Positions 38,813 through 48,486 are shown, counted from the first letter of the stretch. The stretch: 64,000 nucleotides of DNA from Streptomyces sp. NBC_01294 (GCF_035917235.1 NZ_CP108423.1:4493501-4557500), one strand, 5' to 3'. Notes: a model not told the origin generated them from the letters alone. Made by a program: numbers and translations.

Positions 38813-38844
38813 GAGCCCGCCCCGGAAGTCTCCGGAGCGGGCTC
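38813..38844. terminator. Bidirectional terminator hairpin
   Basis: GAGCCCGC/GCGGGCTC outer stem continued by CCGGA/TCCGG with an AGTC loop. It lies between two convergent genes and serves either direction. Confidence 0.75.
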
Positions 38845-38871
38845 GCCTCATGCGGCGTGGGCTTGCTCGCG

Positions 38872-40575
38872 TCAGCCCTTGCTCACCGCCCACAGGATCT
38901 CCGGCAGCTTCCGCGCCACCGTCGGGGCCGCCAGCCGCAGACCCGCCCAGGTGGCCAGCGCGCCCCAGACCACGCCCAGGGGGAGCAGGATCCAGGAAAC
39001 GTCGTGGTGGTCGGCCACGTTGAGCCAGATCGTCAGGGCGATCACCGGGGCGCAGATCACCGCCGACACCCCCAGTCCGGCGAAGATGCCCATCCAGGCG
39101 AGTCCGCCCTGCCCCGGGGCGACGTTCTTGAATGCGCCGTCCGACGGGATGGAGTACGGGAAGCGGGCCGAGGCCAGCGCGCCCGTGCAGAGCATCGAGC
39201 CCACCAGGGCCAGGGCCAGGCCCAGGGCCGCGGGGAAGGCGGACCAGTCGCCGATCAGGGCGGCGGTGACCGCCGTGACGAGGACCGTGTACGGGACCGT
39301 GACCAGGGCCAGCGCGGCGGCCCGGGCGCGCAGTTCCACGTACGCGTCGCGCGGTCCGGAGATGGTCTGCGCGACCATCCAGAACGCCGAGGTGTCCTGC
39401 CCGAACTGGTTGTACATCTGCACGCCGAGCATGCCCGCGCCGAAGCAGGCGAGGTAGAGGGATCCCGTGCCCTGGAGGGCGTTGAAGACCGGGATGATCA
39501 GGCCGATCGCCAGCGCGGTCACCCAGGAGGCCTTGGTCTTCGGGTCGCGGACGACGTAGCGCAGGGTGCGCTGCATGGTCGCGCCCGTCCGCCCCGCGGG
39601 CAGCAGCGACCAGAAGCCGCCTTCGCCGCGGTCCTTGACCGGCCGGACGGCCGCGATGGTCGAGCCGTCCGGGGTGACCATCAGCTTGGTCAGGGTCCGC
39701 TCCCAGAACCACAGGAGGGCGGCCAGGGCGGCGAGCGTCAGGGCCAGTTGGGCGGCCGCCACCCCGTACGCGCCCTGGCTCACGGAGTCGACCATGCCGA
39801 CGGCGGTCGCGGGCGGCAGCCACCGCACCACCGCCTCGGCGGGCTCCAGCGCCGACAGGCCGCCGGCCTCGAGCAGGCTCTGGCTGGCGAAGTTGGCCAC
39901 CTGCGCGCCCACCGCGATCAGCAGGCCGCTGAGCAGCGCCAGGTCCCGCCCCTTGCGGCTGGTCAGCAGCCGTACGTTGGCCGTGGCCACCGCCCGGGCG
40001 AGGGCGACGCAGCCGAGCACCAGCAGGGGCGCGCCCACCACCGCGGCCACCGCGCCGGCCGCGCCGCGCGCGACGGCTATCACGGAGCCGGCGGCCAGGC
40101 ACAGCGTGAACAGCGGCCCGATCCCGACCAGTGAGGAGGCGAAGAGCGCCCGTACGAGAGGACGCGGCCGCAGCGGCAGCATGACCAGCCGGGTCGGGTC
40201 GAGCGTCTCGTCGCCAGTGGGGAAGAACAGCGGCATGAAGGCCCAGCCGAGCGCCAGGATCGCGGCCAGCAGGACGACGACCGTGCCCGCGTGGGCGTTC
40301 CCGTGCAGCATCGACAGGCCGAGCGTGACGAAGAAGCCGACCAGCAGGGCGAAGCCCAGCGTCGTGAAGTAGGCAGCCTTGCGCTTCGAGGAGCCCTTCA
40401 GCCCGTTGCGCAGCAGCGAGAGCTTCAGGCGGACGAAGATCGGGGTCAGCGGGACCGACGCCACGGAGGCGCCGGAAGCGGCAGGAGCGGCGGAGGCGGC
40501 CGGAGTGACGGCACCTGAAGCAGCGGCGTCCGTGGCACCCGGGGCGCCCGCGGCGGGAGTGGCGGGCGAGGTCAT
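38872..40575 (-). CDS. ABC exporter permease
   Basis: A 567-residue permease with about twelve membrane segments, such as YFTTLGFALLVGFFVTLGLSM, ALAIGLIIPVFNALQG and VICAPVIALTIWL. The first 40 residues are an Ala/Ser/Pro-rich tail. It resembles ABC-2-type efflux permeases without known substrate. Its ATG overlaps the stop of the ATPase gene (ATGA), so the pair forms one transporter. Confidence 0.85.
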   Translation of the reverse strand: MTSPATPAAGAPGATDAAASGAVTPAASAAPAASGASVASVPLTPIFVRLKLSLLRNGLKGSSKRKAAYFTTLGFALLVGFFVTLGLSMLHGNAHAGTVVVLLAAILALGWAFMPLFFPTGDETLDPTRLVMLPLRPRPLVRALFASSLVGIGPLFTLCLAAGSVIAVARGAAGAVAAVVGAPLLVLGCVALARAVATANVRLLTSRKGRDLALLSGLLIAVGAQVANFASQSLLEAGGLSALEPAEAVVRWLPPATAVGMVDSVSQGAYGVAAAQLALTLAALAALLWFWERTLTKLMVTPDGSTIAAVRPVKDRGEGGFWSLLPAGRTGATMQRTLRYVVRDPKTKASWVTALAIGLIIPVFNALQGTGSLYLACFGAGMLGVQMYNQFGQDTSAFWMVAQTISGPRDAYVELRARAAALALVTVPYTVLVTAVTAALIGDWSAFPAALGLALALVGSMLCTGALASARFPYSIPSDGAFKNVAPGQGGLAWMGIFAGLGVSAVICAPVIALTIWLNVADHHDVSWILLPLGVVWGALATWAGLRLAAPTVARKLPEILWAVSKG

Positions 40576-41414
40576 GGCGCGACCGTCCCGGAGCCGCCGC
40601 CGAGCCAGTCCAGCGAGTCCCCGGCCACGTCGCGCCCGTGCGCGCCGACCAGTTGGAGGAACGCGGCCTGCAGGGAGGGCGCGGAGCCCCGTACGTCGGC
40701 CAGCGGGCCGGCGGCCTGGATCCGGCCGGCGGCCATCACGGCCACCCAGTCGCACAGCGACTCGACGAGCTCCATCACGTGGGAGGAGAAGACGACCGTG
40801 GCACCGGACGCGGTGTAACGTTCCAGCACCCTGCGGATGGTCTGCGCCGACACCGGGTCGACACCCTCGAACGGTTCGTCCAGGAACAGCACTTCGGGGT
40901 TGTGCAGCAGCGCGGCCGCCAGCCCGATCTTCTTCCGCATGCCCGTCGAGTAGTCCACGACCAGCTTGTGCTGCGAGCCCGCGAGGTCGAGGACCTCCAG
41001 CAGCTGCGTGGCCCGCTTGTCGGTCTCCTCGCCCGGCAGCCCGCGCATGCGGCCCATGTAGCCGAGCAGTTCGCGCCCCGACAGCCGCTCGAACAGCCGC
41101 AGCCCCTCGGGCAGCACGCCGATCCGGGCCTTCACCTCGGTCGGGTCCGCCCACACGTCGCGCCCGGCGACGAGCACCCGCCCCATGTCCGGGCGCAGCA
41201 GTCCGGTCACCATCGACAGCGTCGTCGTCTTGCCCGCCCCGTTCGGGCCCACCAGACCGATGAACTTGCCCGCGGGCAGCTCCAGATCGATCCCGGCGAC
41301 GGCCACCTGCTCACCGAAGCGCTTCCACAGACCTTCCACCCGCACGGCGGACGGCGCGGATCCCGCGCCACCCGTCCCGTACGCTCCACCCGTCGCATCG
41401 CCCTGGTCCGGCAT
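40572..41414 (-). CDS. ABC transporter ATP-binding protein
   Basis: A 280-residue nucleotide-binding subunit: Walker A GPNGAGKTTT, signature YSTGMRKKIGLA (variant of LSGGQ), Walker B VLFLDEPFEGVDP and the switch His in VFSSHVMELVE. This variant signature is common in ABC-2 exporters. ATG 41414 has AGAGG upstream; an earlier GTG is possible. It is coupled to the permease gene that follows. The two should export a lipid-like compound or drug; which one is not known. Confidence 0.9.
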   Translation of the reverse strand: MPDQGDATGGAYGTGGAGSAPSAVRVEGLWKRFGEQVAVAGIDLELPAGKFIGLVGPNGAGKTTTLSMVTGLLRPDMGRVLVAGRDVWADPTEVKARIGVLPEGLRLFERLSGRELLGYMGRMRGLPGEETDKRATQLLEVLDLAGSQHKLVVDYSTGMRKKIGLAAALLHNPEVLFLDEPFEGVDPVSAQTIRRVLERYTASGATVVFSSHVMELVESLCDWVAVMAAGRIQAAGPLADVRGSAPSLQAAFLQLVGAHGRDVAGDSLDWLGGGSGTVAP

Positions 41415-41526
41415 GCGCCTGCCTCTCGTCACGTCCCCGTTTGGTCGTTCTTTCCTCACCATAGGAGGAGGGGGAGAGGCCGAGCAGTTACTTATGTCAT
41501 GAGTTCGCGGCCCCGAGGCGGGAGCG

Positions 41527-42213
41527 TCAGCCCTGGCGCCGCTTGCGGTCCGCCGCCGCCTCGCTCCCGCAGGCGTACGCCAGCGCGTCGATCAGCTCCT
41601 CCGTGTCCGGCAGCCACCGGTTCGCCGGGGTGGGCCGCCGCGCCCACTGGACCGAGCCGCGGCCGCCGAAGCGGGTGGGCGGGGCGGCCACGTACTCGCC
41701 CTCGCCCCGCGCGACCAGGTCGAGCCCGCTCGGCGACCAGCCCAGCTTGCGCACGAGGTCCGCCACCTTGACGCCCGCCCCCGGGAGGACGAAGAACAGC
41801 ATCCGGTGGTCGGGCGTGAGGGTGACCGGACCGAGGGTGCGCTGCATCCGCTCCAGCCGCGCCAGCGCCAGGAATCCGGCCGACTCCGGCACGTCCAGCG
41901 CGTCGAACGTGCGGCCCGTCGGCAGCAGGATCGAGGCCTCCGGGTGCTTCGCCCAGATCCGCCGCACCTGCACCGCGCTGCCGGTGGCGTGCGCCGCCCA
42001 GTCCTTCACCGCCGGGTGCGCGCCGGGCACCGGACAGTCCGCCGCCCCGCAGGAGCACAGCTCCCGGCCGTCCCCGGGCTCCAACCAGGTGCCGGCGAAG
42101 ACATCCCAGTGCCGTTCTTCCGCGTACCGCACGGCATGGTCCAGCAGCTGCTCGCCGCGCTGCTTGGGGATGGGTGCGGTCTCCGTGACTCCCATGGTCT
42201 CTTCCACGCCCAT
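41527..42213 (-). CDS. Bifunctional DNA primase/polymerase-domain protein
   Basis: A 228-residue protein with the N-terminal prim-pol fold seen in many Streptomyces chromosomal proteins (EERHWDVFAGTWLEPGDG, followed by the Cys/His cluster CSCGAADCPVPGAHPAVKDW). The acidic catalytic triad of true replicative prim-pols is not clear, so activity is uncertain. GGGGAG precedes ATG 42213. It diverges from a regulator gene across 215 bp. Confidence 0.8.
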   Translation of the reverse strand: MGVEETMGVTETAPIPKQRGEQLLDHAVRYAEERHWDVFAGTWLEPGDGRELCSCGAADCPVPGAHPAVKDWAAHATGSAVQVRRIWAKHPEASILLPTGRTFDALDVPESAGFLALARLERMQRTLGPVTLTPDHRMLFFVLPGAGVKVADLVRKLGWSPSGLDLVARGEGEYVAAPPTRFGGRGSVQWARRPTPANRWLPDTEELIDALAYACGSEAAADRKRRQG

Positions 42214-42428
42214 CACAACTCCCCGGCCCACCCGGGGTTACGGGCGTAAACCGCCCGGTGGGCGGAGCATCGATCCTGCATACGGGGCGCATTGATGCAT
42301 GTGTGGGGGCGCGTGGGAGGCCGGGGCGCTGGAGTTGGGTAGCGACACGACGCAGAGCGGAAGATTCTCCGCACATCAGGCGGGAAGTGATCATTCCAAC
42401 GATCACCCGCGGCCAGCAGGGGGTTTTC

Positions 42429-43811
42429 ATGGCAGCCAGGCCTCTCGTCGCCCGCCAGCCGAACGAACGGCTACAGGCGCTCATCCAGGAAGCCGGGTGC
42501 TCCAACGCCGGGCTCGCCCGGCGCGTGAACATGTGCGGGGCCGAGCACGGCCTCGATCTCCGCTACGACAAGACCTCCGTGGCCCGCTGGCTGCGCGGCC
42601 AGCAGCCGCGCGGCCGGGCTCCCGGAATCATCGCCGAGGCCCTCGGGCGCAAACTCGGCCGGACCGTCACCATCGACGAGATCGGCATGGCCAACGGCAA
42701 GAACCTCGCCTCCGGCGTCGGCCTGCAGTTCTCCCCGACCGTCATCGGCGCGATCGAGCAGGTCTGCGAGCTGTGGCGCAGCGACGTCGGCCGCCGCGAC
42801 TTCCTGGCGGGCTCGAGCGTGGCGGCGTCCGCGCTCGTCGAGCCGAGCCGCGACTGGCTGATCACCGGGGCCGACACCCAGGTCGCCCGCAGCGGTGGGT
42901 CGCGCGTCGGCATGTCGGACGTCGAGGCGGTCCGGGCGACCACCGAGGCGCTCAAGGACCTCGACCACCGCTTCGGCAGCGGGCACGTCCGGCCGGTGGT
43001 CGTGCACTACCTCAACTCGGTGGTGTCCGGGCTGATCGGCGGCTCGTACCGGGAGCCGGTGGGGAGGGGGCTGTTCGCGGCCGTGGCCCGGCTGACGGAG
43101 CTGGCGGGCTACATGGCCGTGGACACCGGCCAGCCGGGACTGGCCCAGCGCTACTACATCCAGGCGCTACGGCTGGCCCAGGCGGCCGGAGACCGCGCGT
43201 ACGGGGGCTACGTGCTCGCGGCGTCCATGAGCCACCTCGCGGCGGAACTGGGCAATCCGCGGGAGATCGCGCAGCTCGCGAGGGCCGCGCAGGAGGGGAC
43301 CCGCGGGCAGGTCACGCCGCGGGTCGAGGCCATGTTCTACGCCGCCGAGGCGCGCGGGCACGCGCTGCTGGGGGACACGCGGGCGACGGCCGTGCTGTCC
43401 GGGCGGGCGGTGAGCGCCCTGGAGCGGGCGGAGCCGGAGTCGGGCGACGACCCGGCGTGGATCCGGCACTTCGACGAGGCGTACCTCGCGGACGAGCTGG
43501 CCCACTGCCACCGGGACCTGGGGCAGGCGGAGGAGGCGGGCCTGCGGGCGGAGGAGGCCCTGCGGGGGCTCCCGGCGGGCAAGGCGCGGCGCCGGGCCAT
43601 CGGGCTGCTGCTGCTGGCGGCGGCGCAGGTGCAGCAGCGGGAGGTGGAACAGGCCTGCCAGACGGCCACGAAGGCGGCGGAACTGCTGGAGGGGCTCCGC
43701 TCGAACCGGGGGGCGGAGTATCTGGACGACTTCCGGGCGCGGCTGGAGCCGTACCGGGAGGAGGCGGCCGTGCGGGAGTTCGGGGCGCGGCTCGCGGCCC
43801 GGGCCGCCTGA
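42429..43811 (+). CDS. TPR-type transcriptional regulator (NsdA-like)
   Basis: A 460-residue protein with an N-terminal helix-turn-helix-like segment (ERLQALIQEAGCSNAGLARRVN..YDKTSVARWLRG) and C-terminal tetratricopeptide-like helices. The pattern matches the actinomycete NsdA/NsdB regulators, which act on sporulation and antibiotic onset; assignment to a specific one is not possible. ATG 42429 begins the conserved domain; the region upstream is open but not homologous. No ligand-binding residues are apparent. Confidence 0.82.
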   Translation: MAARPLVARQPNERLQALIQEAGCSNAGLARRVNMCGAEHGLDLRYDKTSVARWLRGQQPRGRAPGIIAEALGRKLGRTVTIDEIGMANGKNLASGVGLQFSPTVIGAIEQVCELWRSDVGRRDFLAGSSVAASALVEPSRDWLITGADTQVARSGGSRVGMSDVEAVRATTEALKDLDHRFGSGHVRPVVVHYLNSVVSGLIGGSYREPVGRGLFAAVARLTELAGYMAVDTGQPGLAQRYYIQALRLAQAAGDRAYGGYVLAASMSHLAAELGNPREIAQLARAAQEGTRGQVTPRVEAMFYAAEARGHALLGDTRATAVLSGRAVSALERAEPESGDDPAWIRHFDEAYLADELAHCHRDLGQAEEAGLRAEEALRGLPAGKARRRAIGLLLLAAAQVQQREVEQACQTATKAAELLEGLRSNRGAEYLDDFRARLEPYREEAAVREFGARLAARAA

Positions 43812-43841
43812 TCGTCGGGCCGAGGCGCGGGGGCCCGACGC

Positions 43842-43896
43842 CTGAAAGATCGGGGCTCCGCCCCGGGCCCCGCGCCTCAAACGCCGGCGGGGCTGG
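43842..43896 (-). repeat. Dispersed repeat, copy 7
   Basis: TGAAAGATCGGGGCTCCGCC, then CGCGCCTCAAACGCCGGCGG, then GGCTGGA. Confidence 0.9.
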
Positions 43897-43945
43897 AGTG
43901 TGGCGGCGGGGCTGGATTGGGTGGGGGCCGCTGTGGGGCCGACGC

Positions 43946-44001
43946 CTGAAAGATCGGGGCTCCGCCCCGGGCCCCGCGCCTCAAACGCCGGCGGGGCTGG
44001 A
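43946..44001 (-). repeat. Dispersed repeat, copy 8
   Basis: Direct duplicate of copy 7, practically identical over more than 50 bp, including the flanking CGACGCC. Confidence 0.9.
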
Positions 44002-44168
44002 TGGTGCCGGCGGGGGGTGGATTGTCGCGGGCGGGCTGGAGGTGCCCGCCGGGCTGGATTGAGCTGTGGGACCGCATGGGGTGGTGGGTGGTCTCACCGT
44101 GGCGTTGCGTGACGGGGTAGCGTGACCGACGGTTCCGTAGGGTTGGGCGAGTCGGAGAAGGAGTCCCG

Positions 44169-45500
44169 GTGACGCAGAGCGGACAAGGGGGCGCCCCCCA
44201 GCCGGGTGCTCCGTGGGGTCCGGACCCGGCGAGCGGGTACGAGTACCCGGAGCAGCCGCAGCCGGGTGCCGCGTACGGGTACCCGCAGGCCTATCCCGCG
44301 CCGGAGGCCGCGCCCGGGCACGTCGTGGGGCCCGGCTACGAGGGGCCGGGGGCGCCGCACGGCTACGGCTATCCGCCGCTGCCCGAGGCCGTCACCCAGT
44401 ACATCCCGCCCGTCGCGGCAGACTCCGCGACCCCGTACTTCCCGGCGGCGCCCGCGGGCTCCGCGCACGACGAGGCCGCGACCCAATACTTCCCGCCCGT
44501 ACCGGCGGCGCCCGCGGCGTCCGCGCACGACGAGGCCGCGACCCAGTACATCCCGCCCGTGCCGGCCGCCCCCGCGCACGAGGAGGCGGCGACGCAGTTC
44601 ATACCGCCCGTCCCCGCCGTCCCCGCCGACCGCGCGGTCGACGGGTTCGACGGGCTGTTCCGCGGCGACGACTCCGCCGGGCACACGCAGCACCTGCCGC
44701 CCGTCCAGGAGCCCGTGCTGCGCCAGCCGCCGCCGCGCCCCCACCCGCCGCGTGCGCAGCGCCCCGTACCGCCGCGCGCCCAGCAGCCGCACCCCTCGCA
44801 GCAGTTCCAGCAGCAGCCGCCGCCGCAGCACCAGCAGTACGCGCCCCCGCCGCCGCCCCCTGAGGCCGGGCGCAAGGTCTCGCCCGCAATCATCGGCGCG
44901 GTGGTCATCGGCCTGGCCGTCGTCGGGCTGGGCGTCGGCTCGCTGCTCGGCGACGGCAAGCCGCAGAACAACGACCCGGGCGCGGTGCCCGCCGCACCGG
45001 CCGCGAGCGGCGGTTCCGCGGCGCCGGTGGGCGAGGCCCCGGTCGACCCGGCCCGCCCGCAGGCCGTCCAGCTGGACAAGCTCCTCGCGGACAGCAACGA
45101 CAGCCGGGCCGCGGTGATCAAGGCCGTGGAGGACATCAAGACCTGCAAAAACCTCGACCAGGCGGCCGCCGACCTGCGCGACGCGGCCCGCCAGCGCGAG
45201 GAGCTCGTCACCCGCCTCCAGGAGCTGAAGGTGGACAAGCTCCCGGACCACGTGAAGCTGTCCGCGTCCCTCACCAAGGCCTGGCAGTCCTCCGCGGACG
45301 CGGACGACAGCTACGCCGCCTGGGCGGACGACGTGGACGACGACAAGTGCAAGGACGGCAAGGCCAAGGTCACCAAGAACGCCTCCGACGGCAACAGGTC
45401 GAGCGGCGAGGCGACCAAGGCCAAGGAGTCGGCCGCGGTCATGTGGAACACGATCGCGGGCAAGTACGGCCTCACCAAGCGGGACAAGTCCCAGCTCTGA
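44169..45500 (+). CDS. Proline-rich single-pass membrane protein with ATQYIPPV repeats
   Basis: A 443-residue protein. Residues 1-235 are a disordered Pro/Gln/Tyr tail. Residues 237-260 are one membrane helix (AIIGAVVIGLAVVGLGVGSLLG). The rest is a soluble, Lys/Asp-rich extracytoplasmic part without motif. Within residues 74-155 a motif close to EAATQYIPPVPAAPA recurs four to five times. Its Thr-Gln context resembles phosphothreonine sites bound by FHA domains, which may mean control by a Ser/Thr kinase. GTG 44169 has GAAGGAG upstream. Confidence 0.8.
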   Translation: MTQSGQGGAPQPGAPWGPDPASGYEYPEQPQPGAAYGYPQAYPAPEAAPGHVVGPGYEGPGAPHGYGYPPLPEAVTQYIPPVAADSATPYFPAAPAGSAHDEAATQYFPPVPAAPAASAHDEAATQYIPPVPAAPAHEEAATQFIPPVPAVPADRAVDGFDGLFRGDDSAGHTQHLPPVQEPVLRQPPPRPHPPRAQRPVPPRAQQPHPSQQFQQQPPPQHQQYAPPPPPPEAGRKVSPAIIGAVVIGLAVVGLGVGSLLGDGKPQNNDPGAVPAAPAASGGSAAPVGEAPVDPARPQAVQLDKLLADSNDSRAAVIKAVEDIKTCKNLDQAAADLRDAARQREELVTRLQELKVDKLPDHVKLSASLTKAWQSSADADDSYAAWADDVDDDKCKDGKAKVTKNASDGNRSSGEATKAKESAAVMWNTIAGKYGLTKRDKSQL

Positions 45501-45533
45501 GCCCGTGCGGCCCGCACATGCCGTGCGGCCCGC

Positions 45534-46829
45534 TCACGCCGTGCGGGGGGCCTGCTCCAGGGTCGGGGTCATGTCCAGGGACTGCTCGCCGGGCTGCGCC
45601 ACGAGCCGGCCCGCCTGGACGATCTGGAAGGTGACCCGGCCGTTGACGATGCGGGGGAAGTCGGCGACGGCGCGCATGTCCTGGTAGCGCCAGCTCAGGT
45701 CCGGGGTGAGGCCGCCGGTCTTGACGGGGACCGACTCGTTCAGCGACCGCTTGACCTTGCGGGCGGTGAGCGGCTCGTCCTCGTCGAAGCGCTTCACGAT
45801 CTCGCTCAGCACGGTGTACGCGATCCAGGTGGTCTGCGTCCCGCTGTCGTCGGGGTCGACGGCGTCGTCGCCGAAGGCGTGCTCGGTGACCACCTTGCGC
45901 ATCGGCTCCCAGAGGGGATCGGTGGCCACCGGGTACCAACTGGTCAGGTACGCGCCCTCGAAGGGGCTCTCCTTGCCGCCCGTGCGGTCCACCAGGGACT
46001 GGCTGACGCTGCCCAGGACGGAGGAGATCTGCGGCTTCCTGCGCTCGACCTCGGTCCGGCGGAAGGCGTCGAAGAAGGTCTCGGTGCGCTCGCCGAGGAC
46101 CGCGGTCACGCAGCCCTTCTCCTTTTCCTTCTCCTTGCCGCTGCCGGTGGTGTGGGCGAGGGCCTCGCGGGCCTGCGGTACGAAGTCCGCGGAGTCCTCG
46201 GCGGCCCGGATGTCGGTGGCGTCGGCCAGCTTGTTGGCCCGCAGGCCGGCGTTGAGCAGGACCGGGAGGGTGTCGCCCGCGATGGTGTCCGGACGGACCA
46301 GGGCGACCTGGTTGCAGGCGCGGCCCAGCTGGTGGCCGGCGCCCGCGATCAGGACGGGCTGGCCTCCGTTGACCGGGTAGGAGAGGGGCGACTGGAACTC
46401 CTCGGAGGAGACGCCGTAGCCGCCGATGAAGGGGATGCCCTCGGCCTCCAGCGGGGCCATGAAGGCGCGTCCGTGCTGGCTGTAGGAGCCCACGACGGCG
46501 ACGGCCTTCTCGGTGATGGCCTTGCGGGCGCAGTCGGCGGCGCCGCTGGGCGTGTTCTTCTCGTTGCAGGTCACCACGCGGAGCTTGCGGCCGTTGATGC
46601 CGCCCTTGGCGTTCACCCAGCGTTCGTACGCCTTGGCCATGCCGGTCATGCCGGGCATGTTGGTCGCCTTGGTGTCCTCGGGGGCGAAGGTCATGACGGT
46701 GATGGTCTCCCCGGAGCCCCCCGAGCCTCCGGGGAGCGCCCCGCACCCGGCGACGAGGCACGCACCCATCGCCGTGGCCACGAAGGTGCGGGAGAGGGAG
46801 AGAGCGCGTCGCGAGATGGTCATGTCCAT
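45534..46829 (-). CDS. ABC transporter substrate-binding lipoprotein (branched-chain amino acid type)
   Basis: A 431-residue type I periplasmic-binding-fold protein exported as a lipoprotein. The signal peptide ends in LVAGCG, so the Cys becomes lipidated. GINGRKLRVVTCNEKNTPSGAADCARKAI and VVGSYSQHGRAFMAPLEAEGIPFIGGYG are typical of LivJ/amide-binding relatives. The ligand is unknown and no permease gene is adjacent, so it may be an orphan binding protein or sensor. ATG 46829 is chosen since the signal peptide starts there. Confidence 0.85.
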   Translation of the reverse strand: MDMTISRRALSLSRTFVATAMGACLVAGCGALPGGSGGSGETITVMTFAPEDTKATNMPGMTGMAKAYERWVNAKGGINGRKLRVVTCNEKNTPSGAADCARKAITEKAVAVVGSYSQHGRAFMAPLEAEGIPFIGGYGVSSEEFQSPLSYPVNGGQPVLIAGAGHQLGRACNQVALVRPDTIAGDTLPVLLNAGLRANKLADATDIRAAEDSADFVPQAREALAHTTGSGKEKEKEKGCVTAVLGERTETFFDAFRRTEVERRKPQISSVLGSVSQSLVDRTGGKESPFEGAYLTSWYPVATDPLWEPMRKVVTEHAFGDDAVDPDDSGTQTTWIAYTVLSEIVKRFDEDEPLTARKVKRSLNESVPVKTGGLTPDLSWRYQDMRAVADFPRIVNGRVTFQIVQAGRLVAQPGEQSLDMTPTLEQAPRTA

Positions 46830-46964
46830 GCACCATTCCGCCCCACAGGTAACTGTCGAGTGAGAGGGGCACAACATCCGGTGACGTCCAGGTGAAATTG
46901 CGGGGGCACGGTCACCCCGCAGGCGCCTCAAGATCGCGCTGAACAGGAACGTACGATCGAAAGC

Positions 46965-47468
46965 GTGACATTCGTCCAAGGTTCGAAGAACCCTTCCCGC
47001 CGCGGCGGCCGCTCCTCCACCATGGGCGGCATGCCCCTCAATGACATGCCGTGGTGGCGCTGGCGCTGCAACGTGCGCTCGGCGCTGCACATGCTTTCCG
47101 ATCCGGCCTTCCACGAGGACACCTGGCTGACCGGCGGCGAAGGGTACGGGGACGTCACCGACGCCGTGTACCGGCTCGTCGAGGACACCTGGCTCGACAG
47201 CTGGTCGGCCGAGAAGTACGTCGGAACGATCTTCCGCGACTCGCAGGAGGCGACCCTCGTCGACCTCGCGGTGCTGCGGGTGCTCCGTATCCTCCACCAG
47301 GTCGGGCCCGACGCCCCCGTCTCCGCCTATCTGGAACACCACGCGTGGCCCGAGGCCGTACGCGCCGCGCGCGAGGCGCACGTACGACTGGCGGAGGCGG
47401 ACGGGGACGACCCGGACGTCCGGCCCACGTCGCTGGAAGTGTTGGGGATCCTCACGCGCGCGGTGTGA
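46965..47468 (+). CDS. Conserved actinobacterial protein (SCO4402 family)
   Basis: A 167-residue protein, mostly helical, with MGGMPLNDMPWWRWRCNVRSALHMLSDP as the conserved core. Its sequence and its place immediately upstream of purU match the family named after SCO4402, whose function is unknown. GTG 46965 is the first start and the protein has no signal peptide. It ends 14 bp before purU. Confidence 0.8.
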   Translation: MTFVQGSKNPSRRGGRSSTMGGMPLNDMPWWRWRCNVRSALHMLSDPAFHEDTWLTGGEGYGDVTDAVYRLVEDTWLDSWSAEKYVGTIFRDSQEATLVDLAVLRVLRILHQVGPDAPVSAYLEHHAWPEAVRAAREAHVRLAEADGDDPDVRPTSLEVLGILTRAV

Positions 47469-47482
47469 AAGGCTGTGCGGTC

Positions 47483-48361
47483 ATGAGCGACCCGCACAAC
47501 GAGGCCCAGGCCCAGCCCCAGTACGTCTTGACCGTGTCCTGCCCCGACAAGCAGGGCATCGTGCACGCCGTGTCGAGCTACCTCTTCATGACCGGCTGCA
47601 ACATCGTGGACAGCCAGCAGTTCGGAGACCGGGAGACCGGACTCTTCTTCATGCGGGTCCACTTCGAGGCCGAGCCCGCGGTGACCGTCGAGAAGCTGCG
47701 CGCCAGCTTCGCCGCGATCGGCGACTCGTTCAAGATGGACTGGCAGATCCACCGCTCCGAGGAGCGCATGCGGATCGTGCTGATGGTGTCGAAGTTCGGC
47801 CACTGCCTCAACGACCTGCTGTTCCGTTCGAGCATCGGGGCCCTGCCGGTCGAGATCGCGGCGGTCGTCTCCAACCACACCGACTTCGCCGAGCTGGTCG
47901 GCTCGTACGACGTCCCGTTCGTGCACATCCCGGTGACGAAGGACACGAAGGCGGCGGCGGAGGCGCAGCTGCTGGAGCTCGTGCGCGCGGAGAACATCGA
48001 GCTGGTGGTGCTGGCCCGGTACATGCAGGTGCTGTCGGACACCCTGTGCAAGGAGCTGAGCGGGCGGATCATCAACATCCACCACTCGTTCCTGCCGAGC
48101 TTCAAGGGCGCGAAGCCGTACCACCAGGCGCATGCGCGCGGTGTGAAGCTGATCGGCGCGACCGCGCACTACGTGACGGCGGACCTCGACGAGGGGCCGA
48201 TCATCGAGCAGGAGGTCGAGCGGGTGGGGCACGAGGTGACGCCGGAGCAGCTGGTGGCGGTGGGGCGGGACGTGGAGTGCCAGGCGCTCGCGCGGGCGGT
48301 GAAGTGGCACAGCGAGCACCGCGTGCTGCTGAACGGCTCGCGGACGGTCGTCTTCGCGTAG
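47483..48361 (+). CDS. purU: Formyltetrahydrofolate deformylase
   Basis: A 292-residue enzyme that hydrolyses 10-formyl-tetrahydrofolate to formate and tetrahydrofolate, balancing the one-carbon pool. An ACT domain occupies residues 10-90 (LTVSCPDKQGIVHAVSSYLF). The formyltransferase domain follows, with the catalytic Asn-His pair in INIHHSFLPSF and Asp in HYVTADLDEGPII. The length is normal. ATG 47483 begins the ACT domain. The repeat-filled region after it probably carries the terminator. Confidence 0.95.
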   Translation: MSDPHNEAQAQPQYVLTVSCPDKQGIVHAVSSYLFMTGCNIVDSQQFGDRETGLFFMRVHFEAEPAVTVEKLRASFAAIGDSFKMDWQIHRSEERMRIVLMVSKFGHCLNDLLFRSSIGALPVEIAAVVSNHTDFAELVGSYDVPFVHIPVTKDTKAAAEAQLLELVRAENIELVVLARYMQVLSDTLCKELSGRIINIHHSFLPSFKGAKPYHQAHARGVKLIGATAHYVTADLDEGPIIEQEVERVGHEVTPEQLVAVGRDVECQALARAVKWHSEHRVLLNGSRTVVFA

Positions 48362-48410
48362 CCCGCGCGCGCCTCGCCTCGCTGGCGCAACCCGCGCTGG
48401 CCTGCGCAAT

Positions 48411-48458
48411 CCAGCCTCGCCGGCGTTTGAGGCGCGGGGTCTGGGGCAGCGCCCCAGG
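48411..48458 (+). repeat. Dispersed repeat, copy 9
   Basis: CCAGCCTCGCCGGCGTTTGA, then GGCGCGGGGTCTGGGGCAGC; forms a large stem with copy 10. Confidence 0.9.
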
Positions 48459-48486
48459 AAGCCGGTCCGCAGCGGCCGTACACCGG

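Larger units (their letters stand above)
43812..44168. repeat. Intergenic region with two dispersed repeats
   Basis: 357 bp between the NsdA-like gene and the proline-rich protein. It holds copies 7 and 8 of the dispersed repeat (43842-43896 and 43946-44001, both minus orientation, 104 bp apart and nearly identical) and degenerate GGCGGGGCTGGATT units around them. GAAGGAG at the right end is the ribosome binding site of the next gene. Confidence 0.8.
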
